From: Haladaptatus halobius
Lineage (GTDB): Archaea > Halobacteriota > Halobacteria > Halobacteriales > Haladaptataceae
Length of the DNA: 64,000 nucleotides
Direction: 5' to 3'
Assembly (NCBI RefSeq): GCF_020618475.1
Contig: NZ_CP085336.1
Coordinates: 1,054,001-1,118,000 of the forward strand
The first letter of the stretch is position 1, and each line of letters starts with the position of its first letter. The notes beneath the pieces were generated by a model. The model had not been told where the DNA came from. It saw only the letters and a program-made list of their open reading frames with translations, and did no database searches. Shown here piece after piece: positions 17,713-26,569 of this stretch. The position numbers were made by a program, and so were the translations under genes.

Positions 17713-19382
17713 GCGACCGGGACGGGCTTCGAACGCTGGTGGTCGGTCTCGACGGCGCCTGCCTCCCGGTGCTCGAACCGCTGTTCGAGGAGGGAGCACT
17801 CCCGAACCTCGAACGACTCGTCGACGAGGGCGTCGCCGGGCCGCTGGAGTCGCAGGTGCCGCCGTGGACGCCGAGCGCGTGGCCGTCGCTGTTCACCGGG
17901 GTCAATCCGGGGAAACACGGCGTCTTCAGCTTCCTCGACTACGACGGCTACGAATGGGACGTGGTCGATGGGACGCACGTGCGGTCGGACGCCCTCTGGG
18001 AACTCCTCTCGGCGCACGGCTATTCGAGCGTCGTCGTCAACGTCCCCGTGACGCACCCGCCGGGCGAGTTCGACGGCGCGCTCGTGCCGGGTTACATGGC
18101 CCCCGAATCCCCGCGCTGTCACCCCTCGGGGCTCCTCGACGAACTGTGTGAGGCGCTCGGCGACTACCGCGTGTATCCGAACTCCGACGGCGTCAGCGAC
18201 GCCCAAGCCGTCTCGGAGTACCGAACGGTCACTGAGATGCGCGGCGACGCCTTCCGCTACCTCGCCGACCGATTCGACCCCGACTTCGGCTTCGTCCAGT
18301 TCCAGCAGACCGACACGGTGTTCCACGAACACCCTGGCGAGCGGGGGATGGTGCAGGCGGTGTACGAGGCCGTCGACGAACAGGTCGGGCGTATCCTCGC
18401 GGACTGCGACCCGGACACTGTCCTCGTCGTCAGCGACCACGGCATCGGCGAGTACGACGGGTACGGATTCTACCTCAACGAGTTCCTCGCGGAGCACGGC
18501 TACGCGGCGGTTTCGCAGGGCGGCGACGGGATGCCGTCGTGGGTTCCGATACGCGACGGGCAACTCCGCGACGGCGACGATTCGCCGGACGCCGCCGGAC
18601 TGTCGAAGCGGTTGACCGCGCTCGCCGCCCGACACGGTCTCACGACCCACCGAGCGGGCAAACTGTTGGGGGCGGTCGGTCTCCGCGACCTCGCCGCCCG
18701 GGTCGTCCCCGACCACGTCGTCCGGGCGAGCAGTAGGCAGGTCGATTTCGCCGCTTCGCGGGCGTTCGTGCGGGCCAGAATCGAGTGCGGCGTCCGAATC
18801 AATCTCGAAGGGCGCGAACCCGAGGGCGTCGTCCCGCCCGAGCGGTACGAGAGTCTGCGGACGGAACTCGTCGAACTCCTGCAGGACGTCGAGACGCCCG
18901 AGGGCGACCCTCTCTTCGAGGATGTCGCCCGGCGCGAGGCGTACTTCGACGGCCCAGAGGCCGAGAAGGCCGTGGACGTCGTCACGGTTCCGGCCGACTT
19001 CGACCACTTCCTCTCCGCCGAACTCGCCGGGCAAACCTTCGCCGCCCCCGGCCAGCCGTGGAACCACAAGCGCGACGGCGTGGTCGCGGCGGCGGGCCAG
19101 GGCGTCGGCGGGACGCTCGAAGGCGCACACATCTTCGACGTGACGCCGACCGTGCTCGCGCTGTTCGGCCTCCCGAAGAGCATCGAGATGGACGGTTCGG
19201 TGCTGTCCAGCGTCGAAGCAAGCGGTGAGCGAGCGTACTCGACGCGGCGCGCACGACCGCGCCGGGAGGACGACGAGACGGAGCGAGACCCGGCGCGGAG
19301 AAACGAGACGAAGCGACGCGGAACGAAGACGGACGACGAATCGATTGCGAACCGATTGACGGCCCTCGGCTATCTGGAGTGA
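17709..19382 (+). CDS. AP-superfamily phosphodiesterase/sulfatase-like enzyme
   Basis: 557 residues of the type I phosphodiesterase/nucleotide pyrophosphatase branch. The first metal Asp is in LVVGLDGACLP. The nucleophile region is PPWTPSAWPSLFTGVNPGKHG with Thr at the active position, and the second metal site is LVVSDHGIGEYDG. A final active-site His is probably in PGQPWNHKRDG. A charged low-complexity segment of Arg/Glu/Asp (about 510-540) leads to a C-terminal LTALGYLE. No signal peptide is visible, so it acts on a cytoplasmic or membrane-facing precursor. It starts with GTG inside the stop of the asparagine-synthase-like gene. Confidence 0.85.
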   Translation: MSDRDGLRTLVVGLDGACLPVLEPLFEEGALPNLERLVDEGVAGPLESQVPPWTPSAWPSLFTGVNPGKHGVFSFLDYDGYEWDVVDGTHVRSDALWELLSAHGYSSVVVNVPVTHPPGEFDGALVPGYMAPESPRCHPSGLLDELCEALGDYRVYPNSDGVSDAQAVSEYRTVTEMRGDAFRYLADRFDPDFGFVQFQQTDTVFHEHPGERGMVQAVYEAVDEQVGRILADCDPDTVLVVSDHGIGEYDGYGFYLNEFLAEHGYAAVSQGGDGMPSWVPIRDGQLRDGDDSPDAAGLSKRLTALAARHGLTTHRAGKLLGAVGLRDLAARVVPDHVVRASSRQVDFAASRAFVRARIECGVRINLEGREPEGVVPPERYESLRTELVELLQDVETPEGDPLFEDVARREAYFDGPEAEKAVDVVTVPADFDHFLSAELAGQTFAAPGQPWNHKRDGVVAAAGQGVGGTLEGAHIFDVTPTVLALFGLPKSIEMDGSVLSSVEASGERAYSTRRARPRREDDETERDPARRNETKRRGTKTDDESIANRLTALGYLE

Positions 19383-19386
19383 TACC

Positions 19387-20406
19387 ATGACGATAACGAT
19401 ACGCGAAGCAGACGACGACGCGCTCGACGAGTGGAACTCCTACGCGGAGCGTTCGGAGCACGCGACGCCGTTCCATCGGCGCGAGGCGCTTTTGCACCTC
19501 GCGCGAACCGCGAACGCGGAACTGCGACCGCTGATCGGCTACAAGGGAGAAGAACCGGTCGGTCTCTTCCCGCTGTTCGAGACGACGACCGGCCGGTTTC
19601 AGATGGTTTACTCGCCGCCGCCGCACCTGGAGGTGTACTGTCTCGGCCCCGCCCTGCTCAACTTCCGAAAGCTCAAACAGCGGAAAGCGGAGCGGCGCCA
19701 CCGGGAGTTCATCGACGGCTGTCTCGACTGGGTGGACGAGGAACTCGACCCGGACTACGTCGACGTTCGGACCGTGGACGGCTACACCGACCTGCGACCG
19801 TTCTCGTGGAACGGGTTCGACGTGTCGCCGTCGTACACGTACATCCTCGACCTCACCGCCGACGACTTGCTGATGCAGCTCAGCCGCGACGCCCGGAGCA
19901 ACGTCCGAAACTGCGACGAGGAGTACACGATTCGGGAGGGCGGCGTCGAAGGTATCGAGGCGGTCATCAAGCAGGTTCAAGATCGTCACGACGCGCAGGG
20001 GAAAGAGTACCGAATCGACCCGGCGTTCGTGACTGAACTGTTCCACCGACTACCGGAGGGGCAGGTCAGACCGTACGTCTGCGAACGCGACAGTCAAATC
20101 CTCGGCGGTATCGTCGCGCTCGAACGAGGCGACACCGTCTATCGCTGGCAGGGCGGCGCGAAACCGGACGTGGACTTTCCCATCAACGACCTGCTCGACT
20201 GGCACATCATGCAGGAGGCAAAATCGCGGGGGCGGTCGCGCTACGACCTCTTCGGCGCGAACCTCCCCCGGCTCTGCCGGTACAAATCGAAGTTCGGCCC
20301 AGAGCCAGTACCCTACTACACCGCCCAGCGGAAGACGACGCGGATGCGCGCGGTGACCGGCGTGTACCGGCGACTGCCGACCCCGCTCAAGGTCTTTTCC
20401 GAATGA
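19387..20406 (+). CDS. FemAB/GNAT-like (Acetyltransf_6) protein
   Basis: 339 residues resembling the BioF2/FemAB-type GNAT fold: an N-terminal half with HATPFHRREALLHLA and PLFETTTGRFQMVYSPPPH, and a C-terminal half with QILGGIVALERGDTVYRWQGG followed by INDLLDWHIMQEAKSRG and YDLFGANLPRLCRYKSKFG, the region that closes the acyl-donor pocket in this family. Members transfer an acyl or aminoacyl group to a cell-surface polymer precursor. It starts four bases after the AP enzyme, so it is the third gene of the cassette. Confidence 0.82.
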   Translation: MTITIREADDDALDEWNSYAERSEHATPFHRREALLHLARTANAELRPLIGYKGEEPVGLFPLFETTTGRFQMVYSPPPHLEVYCLGPALLNFRKLKQRKAERRHREFIDGCLDWVDEELDPDYVDVRTVDGYTDLRPFSWNGFDVSPSYTYILDLTADDLLMQLSRDARSNVRNCDEEYTIREGGVEGIEAVIKQVQDRHDAQGKEYRIDPAFVTELFHRLPEGQVRPYVCERDSQILGGIVALERGDTVYRWQGGAKPDVDFPINDLLDWHIMQEAKSRGRSRYDLFGANLPRLCRYKSKFGPEPVPYYTAQRKTTRMRAVTGVYRRLPTPLKVFSE

Positions 20407-20502
20407 CCGCCGACCGTAACCGTCACGGTCGTTTCGACGCTCCGGGTGAACCGGACGAACGAACCCTCCATCGAAACCAAGGACATCCATCTACCGAACC
20501 TA

Positions 20503-21519
20503 ATGACGACGAAGAACCCCTCCGAAGACGGACTGAATCGACGTTCTTACCTGCTCGCAACCGCCGGAATCACCGGATCGATCGCCGGCGTCTCGTCGGT
20601 TCTCGCGGACGAAAAACACCCCGGTGACGACTTCGAGACGGGCGATATCCGCCGGTCGGCGTTCGTCCTCGAACAGGGTGACGCGTGCCTCCCGCTCGCG
20701 GTCGTCACGTCGAACGAGAACCTCCCGGTCGAGGAGTTCTACGACTATCGGTCGTCGGACACCTACTCGACCGGTCGGTACAGCGCCTACGGCCCCGCGA
20801 AGGCGTTCGAGCAGGCCGGAAACAGCGTCTTCTACCTCTACGACGGCCCGAACGGAACGAGCCTCGTGTTTATGCACAGTAAGCGCGGCGGCGACAGCGG
20901 TGGGGCGGTGACGCTCGACTTCTCGGGGTTCCCTCCCGACGGCGGGTGGGCGGTCATGGACGACCAGTACAACGCCTCCACCAACTACGACCGGTTCGAG
21001 CGATCGGGCGACGAATCGACGGTGGACTGGACGTGGGCCGCCGACCCCCGTAACGGCGGCGGTTCGGACGGTGGCGCCTTCCGGGGCGTGACCGACGACG
21101 CCGAAATTCGAATCGACCCCGCGTTCAACGACGAGGCGCGACTGTACGGCGAGCACTACGAGGGTGAGGTCGAGCGGTGGAACGTCCTCGTCGCCGACTC
21201 GGACGAGTTCCAGTGGTTCTCGCTCGATATGGATACGCCGGTCGTCATTCGGTCGGGCGGGTGCAACGGGTCGGGTGCCCCTCCCACTCGGACGACGACC
21301 CCAACCACGACGACCACATCGCCCTCGACGACTCCGACGACCACGACGCGAACGACTTCGACCACTACACGGACGACGACCCAATCGTCGACCCCGACGA
21401 CCTCGACCACCTCGACGCGGACGACCGAATCCGACGGACAGGCCGGATTCGGTGCGATAGCTGCGCTCGGTGGTCTGCTCGGCTTCGGACTCCGGGCGCT
21501 GGTTCGACGCGAGAAGTGA
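20503..21519 (+). CDS. Tat-exported surface protein with Thr-rich stalk and PGF-CTERM-like tail
   Basis: 338 residues. The signal LNRRSYLLATAGITGSIAG is twin-arginine. The mature domain (residues about 35-255) is unrecognised and contains FETGDIRRSAFVLEQGD and many aromatic and acidic residues. Residues about 260-305 are almost only Thr with Ser/Pro/Arg, a stalk suited to O-glycosylation. The end AGFGAIAALGGLLG plus a basic RALVRREK tail has the architecture of archaeosortase A substrates, with Ala where the usual PGF motif has Pro. Start 20503 was chosen to bring the twin arginines to residues 13-14. Confidence 0.8.
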   Translation: MTTKNPSEDGLNRRSYLLATAGITGSIAGVSSVLADEKHPGDDFETGDIRRSAFVLEQGDACLPLAVVTSNENLPVEEFYDYRSSDTYSTGRYSAYGPAKAFEQAGNSVFYLYDGPNGTSLVFMHSKRGGDSGGAVTLDFSGFPPDGGWAVMDDQYNASTNYDRFERSGDESTVDWTWAADPRNGGGSDGGAFRGVTDDAEIRIDPAFNDEARLYGEHYEGEVERWNVLVADSDEFQWFSLDMDTPVVIRSGGCNGSGAPPTRTTTPTTTTTSPSTTPTTTTRTTSTTTRTTTQSSTPTTSTTSTRTTESDGQAGFGAIAALGGLLGFGLRALVRREK

Positions 21520-21574
21520 ACTCGCATTTCTCACGTCGCTTCTCGCAATCGAAGCCCGTCTCGTTCGTCCGGGG

Positions 21575-21652
21575 TGCTTATAACTACGTGTAGCTTCCCA
21601 AATTATAGGAATTAATGTATTCTGAATTGAAATAACATATTGAGCTACAATC
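21575..21652. other. AT-rich patch upstream of the broken glycosyltransferase-like gene
   Basis: About 78 bases with roughly 30 percent G+C in a genome near 60 percent, containing TTATAACTACG, AATTATAGGAATTAATG and AATAACATATT. It could be a promoter region with several TATA-like boxes, or foreign DNA acquired together with the downstream gene. No inverted repeat or insertion-sequence end was found. Confidence 0.5.
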
Positions 21653-22876
21653 ATGCCCTCCGAAAAGCCCTCTCCCGAGTGGGCGGCTCCGTTCGAGACG
21701 CCCAGGAAGTATCCGCTGCTTCGCGCGTCGAACCGGCGATTGGTCGATCTCGCGTTACTCGGCATCGGTTGCTCCGAAGCCCTCGTCCGGTACCTCAGGA
21801 TTCTAACGGCGCAGACGAGTCCGCACCCGGACATGACGACGATGTGGCGACCGGTCGCCGAGGCGGTGCTCGCCGGCGCGCCGCCATACCTCACCGCTCC
21901 CGTGGACAACAAGCCGCCGCTGTTCGAGTACCTCAACCTCGCAGTTGCCGCGACGAACCGGTATCTGGTGGTGTTCTTACTTCTGGTCGGGTTGGCCAAC
22001 GGAGCGGTCGCGTACCTACTCTGGCGGACACACGCCGAGTCGGGGTAGAGCGTCGTCGGACTCGCTAGCGCCCTCCTGTTTCTCGCGGCCGTCCCCCTCG
22101 TGAACAGGCACGCCGTAAACGCACGGTCGTTCACGCTCGTCGGGGTGCTCCTCGCGCTCCGCCGGCGACGAGTGACGACCTGCGGCCTCACCGTCGCGGC
22201 GGCGGGACTGCTGTCGCAGTACGGAGTTCTCGCCGTTCCAGGCGTGCTGTACGGTCGCTTCGTGTCGGATTCGGCGGATTCGACGGAGCGGAGGTCGCGG
22301 TGGAAGTTGCGGTGGGGGGTGCAGTTCGTCGGCGTCGCGGTCGGCTACGCGAGCGCGTTCCTCGTCTGGGGCGAGGCCGCGTTCGTGGCGAGTCTCGACC
22401 GGAACCTGTGGGCGATGCGACGCTACGTGGTCGAGTGGACGCCGTCGCTGTGGAACGGGACGGAGACGTGGGTTGCGTTCCACCGACGAACCGCGCTCCG
22501 ACTGTGGCATCTGCTCTCGCTCGGTGCCATCGGCGTTCTCGTCACGATTCGCCGCGGATTCGGCGTCGGCTGGAAATCGGGAACGCCGGAGCAGCGAGCG
22601 CTCGCGTTTGCGGCGTCGTTCTCCCTACCGCTGTTTGTTCGTCCGTTTCCGACGTACTGGATGTACCCCCTGCCGTGGTTGACGACGCTCTTGGCGGTCG
22701 GATTTTTCGCCGTCGTTCGATGGTTTGCGAGGAGCGCACCGCCGATGTCGGTCGTGGAGCGGTCACGGTTGACACATCGACCCGTTCGAGTAGGCGACGC
22801 TTGTGTTCCGAACGCCTCGACGCACGCGGGTCATACTCTTGGAACTACGACCCGTGCTCCGGTACGAGTTCGATGA
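21653..22876 (+). pseudogene. Polytopic glycosyltransferase-like gene split by an in-frame TAG
   Basis: Two open frames in the same phase are separated by one TAG at 22046-22048. The first 131 residues include ALLGIGCSEALVRYLRILT, an early loop with acidic/Pro content (LTAPVDNKPPLFEYLNLAV, like the first extracytoplasmic loop of GT-C glycosyltransferases) and a helix NRYLVVFLLLVGLANGAVAY. After the stop the frame continues with further helices (ASALLFLAAVPLV, FVGVAVGYASAFLVWGEAAF, FVRPFPTYWMYPLPWLTTLL). Together about 400 codons, a normal size for a DUF2029/GT-C-like dolichol-sugar transferase. The stop makes it a pseudogene unless it is a sequencing error. Confidence 0.75.
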
Positions 22877-22911
22877 CCACTCGGAACACTAGTGACGATG
22901 CACGCGACGCG

Positions 22912-23139
22912 ATGAGCGACCCAGCCTGCAAACGCTGTGACGAACGCGCCGCGGTCAGGGTGACCTGCACGGCCATCGGACGTTCGGTCGCATCCCGACG
23001 CGAGTCGTCGGCCGCGTTCGCCGGTCTGTGCCGCGATTGTCTGGCGACGTTCCGGGCCGACCCAAACCTCTCGTTCGGAACGCTCTTCGACCGCTCGTCC
23101 GGCCCCGCCCAACGCTGTATCAGGGTCGAGCGTTTGTGA
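22912..23139 (+). CDS. Small Cys-rich protein (possible zinc finger)
   Basis: 75 residues: CKRCDERAAVRVTC near the N-terminus and LCRDCLATF in the middle give two CxxC pairs that could bind zinc. The remainder is basic and Ser-rich. An upstream in-frame ATG at 22873 would add 13 residues. The family is not recognised; such mini-proteins are common in haloarchaea and often affect gene expression or adaptation, but nothing here shows its role. Confidence 0.6.
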   Translation: MSDPACKRCDERAAVRVTCTAIGRSVASRRESSAAFAGLCRDCLATFRADPNLSFGTLFDRSSGPAQRCIRVERL

Positions 23140-23232
23140 AATCGGATCTCGTCACGCGGCGACTCCGAAACGGTCGCGGATTTGCGCTATCGATTTGGAG
23201 ATCGAGGCGATTGCGTAGTCCAGCGCCCGGAA

Positions 23233-23649
23233 CTAGTCGAAAAGAGCGAGCCGGAGAAACGGCAGGGAGAACACGCCGAACATGCTCGAAAAGACGAATA
23301 CTAGAAACAGTCTCTCGTCGTTTCGAGACACGACTACGAACATGACAATAGCGACACCGAGAAAGCCGAGAGCGGTGGCGAGAAACGCTATCCGTTGCGC
23401 CCGATTCGTCTCACCTAATTCGACCTCCTGGTCGATACCTGCGTGGAATACCTCCGCTACATCCTCGTAAACGTCCGCCGGTAGGACGAGCAGTCGTCGT
23501 GTCGTGCTACCGGCCCGTCCGGACACGAACGAGAGCCAGAGGATCGTCCACGAACGGATGCGGAGCCGTCGAACGCTAGCGAGCGAATCCAGGCTGATTC
23601 CGAACGTTTTGAGCGGGTCTGCGGTGCCACGGTGACTCCCTGTTGACAT
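23233..23649 (-). CDS. Two-helix membrane protein, unknown family
   Basis: 138 residues. A soluble N-terminal half (KTFGISLDSLASVRRLRIRS, LLVLPADVYEDVAEVFHAG) is followed by two adjacent membrane helices, IAFLATALGFLGVAIVMFVV and LFLVFVFSSMFGVFSLPFL. ATG start at 23649. I do not recognise the family. Its base composition is like that of its neighbours. Confidence 0.55.
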   Translation of the reverse strand: MSTGSHRGTADPLKTFGISLDSLASVRRLRIRSWTILWLSFVSGRAGSTTRRLLVLPADVYEDVAEVFHAGIDQEVELGETNRAQRIAFLATALGFLGVAIVMFVVVSRNDERLFLVFVFSSMFGVFSLPFLRLALFD

Positions 23650-23706
23650 TCCACCGCGTGCATAACGCTCCGCACATAATACCGATTAATTTTTCAAGAT
23701 GTTCGA

Positions 23707-24111
23707 TCACGACGGACTCGACGTCTGAACGTGCGACAGATAGGACGCGAGATCCGTCGTCGAGATGATTCCGACGACTCCTTCCGCGTCGTCGAGGACG
23801 GGCATGTGGTGGAACCCGTGTTCTATCATCGCGTCCGCAACGTCGCGGATGGAGTCCTGCGCCGTCGCGGTGACGACCTCCGTTGACATGTAGGCCGATA
23901 CCGCCGTCTCCGCCTTCGGGTGGCTCTCGGCGACGATTTCGACGAAATCGGTCGTTGTCAGGATTCCCTCTAACCCGTCTTCCTCGTCGACGACGAGAAC
24001 GGAACCGATGTCGCGGTCTAACATCACCTGTGCCGCGTCTTCCACGAGCGTCTCCGGTGTGACGGTGTACGGGTCGGACGTCATCAACCGGCCGACAAAA
24101 ATATCGTCCAT
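23707..24111 (-). CDS. Two-CBS-domain protein
   Basis: 134 residues made almost entirely of a Bateman module: CBS1 MTSDPYTVTPETLVEDAAQVMLD with IGSVLVVDE and GILTTTDFVE, CBS2 MSTEVVTATAQDSIRD with HHMPVLDDAEGVVGIISTTDLA. Stand-alone CBS pairs bind adenine nucleotides and sense energy state. Start 24111 was chosen over an upstream Met because MDDIFVGRLM leads straight into CBS1 and a TATA box (24135-24140) lies 24-30 bases upstream, the spacing of a leaderless transcript. Confidence 0.9.
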   Translation of the reverse strand: MDDIFVGRLMTSDPYTVTPETLVEDAAQVMLDRDIGSVLVVDEEDGLEGILTTTDFVEIVAESHPKAETAVSAYMSTEVVTATAQDSIRDVADAMIEHGFHHMPVLDDAEGVVGIISTTDLASYLSHVQTSSPS

Positions 24112-24133
24112 ACCTATTCTCCGTCCCGAATAC

Positions 24134-24146
24134 GTATAAAGATTGT
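24134..24146 (-). promoter_or_regulatory. Promoter of the CBS-domain gene
   Basis: On the minus strand the sequence reads CAATCTTTATACG, a good archaeal TATA box whose centre is about 27 bases from the start codon at 24111. This fits a transcript that begins at or very near the ATG. Confidence 0.6.
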
Positions 24147-24237
24147 CACCACGTATCATTCTCGTTCGGTTGCGCCGAAACAGAGTACGAATCCGAACTG
24201 ATACATCGGTGGCCCCTCGGACGCTTTCGTTCGTCGG

Positions 24238-26022
24238 CTACGCGTGCTTGTCCATGAACGAGATGATTCGCTCGAACTGCGCTATCAGGTTCTCCCGCGA
24301 GGTCGTGTGGTGGCCTTCGTCCTCGAAGATGCACGTCTCGACCGGCACCCCCTGCTGACAAACCTCCTCGGCGATCCGTTCCGCCTCCCCGACCGGAACC
24401 CGCGGGTCGTTCGCGCCGTGCTGGATGAACAGCGGACAAGAGATGCGGTCGACGTCGTGGATGGGGCTGATGACTTCGAGGAGCGCCCGGTCGTCTGTCA
24501 GCGACCCGTACTCGCGCTCGCGGTGCGAACGACGCCAATTGCCCGTGTTTTCGAGGAACGTGACGAAGTTGGCGATGCCGACGAAATCGACCGCCGCCGC
24601 CCAAAGCTCCGGATACTCGGTGATGGCGGCGAGCACCATGAAACCGCCGTAGGAGCGACCGTAGGCGACGACTCGGTCTGAATCGACGGCCTCTCGCTCG
24701 TGGAGCCATCCAACCGCCGCCGCGATATCTCGCACCGAATCCATCCGCTTTTCCACGTCGTCCAAACGGGTATACGCCTTGCCGTATCCGGACGAGCCGC
24801 GGACGTTCGGCTCGAAGACGGCGTAGCCGCGCCGGAGGTAGTACTGCTTCATCGGGTAGAACCACGGTCTGCGCTGGTGCTCGGGACCGCCGTGGATATC
24901 CACGATGACGGGGGTTTCGCCTGGTGACGCGTCCGGCGGAAGCGTCCAGGAGGCCGGAATCGCCCGGCCGTCGAACGAATCGTATCGAACGATCTCCGGT
25001 TCGCTGAAGGTGTCGCGCGGGATGCCGAGCGTCCCCGAATCGGTCCACCGCTCCGCCGCGCCCGTCTCGGGGTCGAAGACGTAGGCACTTTTCGGGTTAT
25101 CGCTCCGGCTCAGCGAGAGGGTACACCGTTCTCCGTCGGGAGCGAACGCGACTTCGGAGACGACTCCCTCGGGTATTTCCGGGTCGGGGAGTGATTCGAT
25201 GGCGTCACCGTCGCCCGTGAGTCGCCCGGCGGACAGTTCGGAGTAGCCGTCCACGTTCCGACTCCAGACGACGCGTCCCGTCTCGCGGTGAAGGGCGAGT
25301 TGCTCGGCGTTCCACTCGCCGCCCTCCTCGACGACCGTGTGGGTGCCGTCGTTGAGGTCGATTCGACCGACGTAGGAGGTGTCGATGCCGCGGTTCGTCG
25401 CGCAGTAGAGGTCACCGCCGGGGCCGAATTGAACGTCCGCGTAGCTCGCTTCCGCGTCGTCGGTGAGCTTGCGATGGTCGCCCGTCTCGGGGTCGAAGAA
25501 GGAGAGGTTCTGGTCGAAGCTGGCGTTTGCCTTCGAGAGGACGATACCTGGCTCACCCCACGCTTCGACGCTGAGAAAGCCGCCGTCGCCTTCGTGGACG
25601 AGCGTCGCGTCGGTTTCGTCCCGACCCTGCACGTACACGTCGAACGTTCCGGGGTCGTCGCGGTTCGCGGCGAACGCGACTCGGTCGCCGTCGGGACTCC
25701 AGCCGCCCCAGAGATGTATCGCCTCCGGAACGTCCGTGAGTCGGGTTTTGGTTCCGTCGGTCAGGTCGTACCGGTAGAGTTGGTCACGCTCGTCACCCCC
25801 TTCGTCCATGCCGAAGACGACTTCCGGGCGGGTCGGGGACGCCGAGACGAACGAGATCCGTTCGTCGTGGGTGGTGAGTCGGTCGGGCCACGCGTTCGGC
25901 GAGTCGAGCGTCCAGACCTGCGGCGTGCCCGTCGTGTTGATGAGGAAGACGAGGTCGCCGTCGACGGTAACGGTCGGCGATTCGACGGCATCGATGCTCA
26001 GATAGCGCGAGACGGAGTACAT
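24238..26022 (-). CDS. S9-family prolyl oligopeptidase-like peptidase
   Basis: 594 residues. Residues about 1-340 form a beta-propeller with repeated blades (GGWSPDGDRVAFAANRDD, FAPDGERCTLSLSRSDN), which gates access in this family. The C-terminal alpha/beta-hydrolase domain has VIVDIHGGPEHQ, VFEPNVRGSSGYGKAY, the nucleophile GRSYGGF (Ser457), Asp539 in QHGANDPRVP and His571 in DEGHHTTS, a complete triad. It is a cytoplasmic dipeptidyl- or acylaminoacyl-peptidase-type enzyme with no signal peptide. Confidence 0.93.
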   Translation of the reverse strand: MYSVSRYLSIDAVESPTVTVDGDLVFLINTTGTPQVWTLDSPNAWPDRLTTHDERISFVSASPTRPEVVFGMDEGGDERDQLYRYDLTDGTKTRLTDVPEAIHLWGGWSPDGDRVAFAANRDDPGTFDVYVQGRDETDATLVHEGDGGFLSVEAWGEPGIVLSKANASFDQNLSFFDPETGDHRKLTDDAEASYADVQFGPGGDLYCATNRGIDTSYVGRIDLNDGTHTVVEEGGEWNAEQLALHRETGRVVWSRNVDGYSELSAGRLTGDGDAIESLPDPEIPEGVVSEVAFAPDGERCTLSLSRSDNPKSAYVFDPETGAAERWTDSGTLGIPRDTFSEPEIVRYDSFDGRAIPASWTLPPDASPGETPVIVDIHGGPEHQRRPWFYPMKQYYLRRGYAVFEPNVRGSSGYGKAYTRLDDVEKRMDSVRDIAAAVGWLHEREAVDSDRVVAYGRSYGGFMVLAAITEYPELWAAAVDFVGIANFVTFLENTGNWRRSHREREYGSLTDDRALLEVISPIHDVDRISCPLFIQHGANDPRVPVGEAERIAEEVCQQGVPVETCIFEDEGHHTTSRENLIAQFERIISFMDKHA

Positions 26023-26143
26023 GATGCGTTAGAGGGAGGGCGAGGCCAAAAAACTCGCCTCGGCCGTCCGTTTCTCCGGTACTTTTCCGTCGTCGGACGG
26101 CCAAACCATTGATTGATATCCAGCGTCCATATTCGACCGAACC

Positions 26144-26569
26144 ATGCCCGTAGGTACCTTGGCTGTCGACGCAGTCACGGCGAGCAAAGATACCGCGGTC
26201 GAAGAACTGGCCGGCACGATGAAAAATGAGGGAGTCGGGGACGTCGTCATCGTCGAAGACGAGAAACCAGTCGGCATCGTGACCGACCGGGACATCGCCC
26301 TTGCGGTCGGGGACGGTTCGGACGTCTCGTCGCTGACGGCGAGCGACCTCATGACTGAAGACCCGCTGACCATCGAAGCGGACGCGGAAGCCGTCGAGTT
26401 ACCGAAGACGATGGCAGACGGGAACGTGCGGCGCGTTCCGGTCGTGGACGGCGGCGGGAAGCTACAGGGAATCGCGACGTTGGACGACGTCGTTTCGACG
26501 GTCGGCGAGGAGATGGAGGATATATCGACCGTCATCGAAGCACAGTCGCCGGGCTACTCCGCCGACTGA
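26144..26569 (+). CDS. Two-CBS-domain protein
   Basis: 141 residues. CBS1 covers AVDAVTASKDTAVEELAGTM to PVGIVTDRDIALA, CBS2 covers LMTEDPLTIEADAEAVE to VRRVPVVDGGGKLQGIATLD. GIVTDRDI and GIATLDD are the canonical nucleotide-contact strands. It is probably a small energy-sensing regulator, independent of the CBS protein at 23.7 kb with which it shares only the fold. It is divergent from the S9 peptidase gene. Confidence 0.9.
   Translation: MPVGTLAVDAVTASKDTAVEELAGTMKNEGVGDVVIVEDEKPVGIVTDRDIALAVGDGSDVSSLTASDLMTEDPLTIEADAEAVELPKTMADGNVRRVPVVDGGGKLQGIATLDDVVSTVGEEMEDISTVIEAQSPGYSAD

Noticed and set aside
22046..22048. Pyrrolysine readthrough of TAG
   Set aside because: Pyrrolysine is not known in haloarchaea, and two other genes are broken by TGA and TAA, so recoding of TAG is not the simplest reading.
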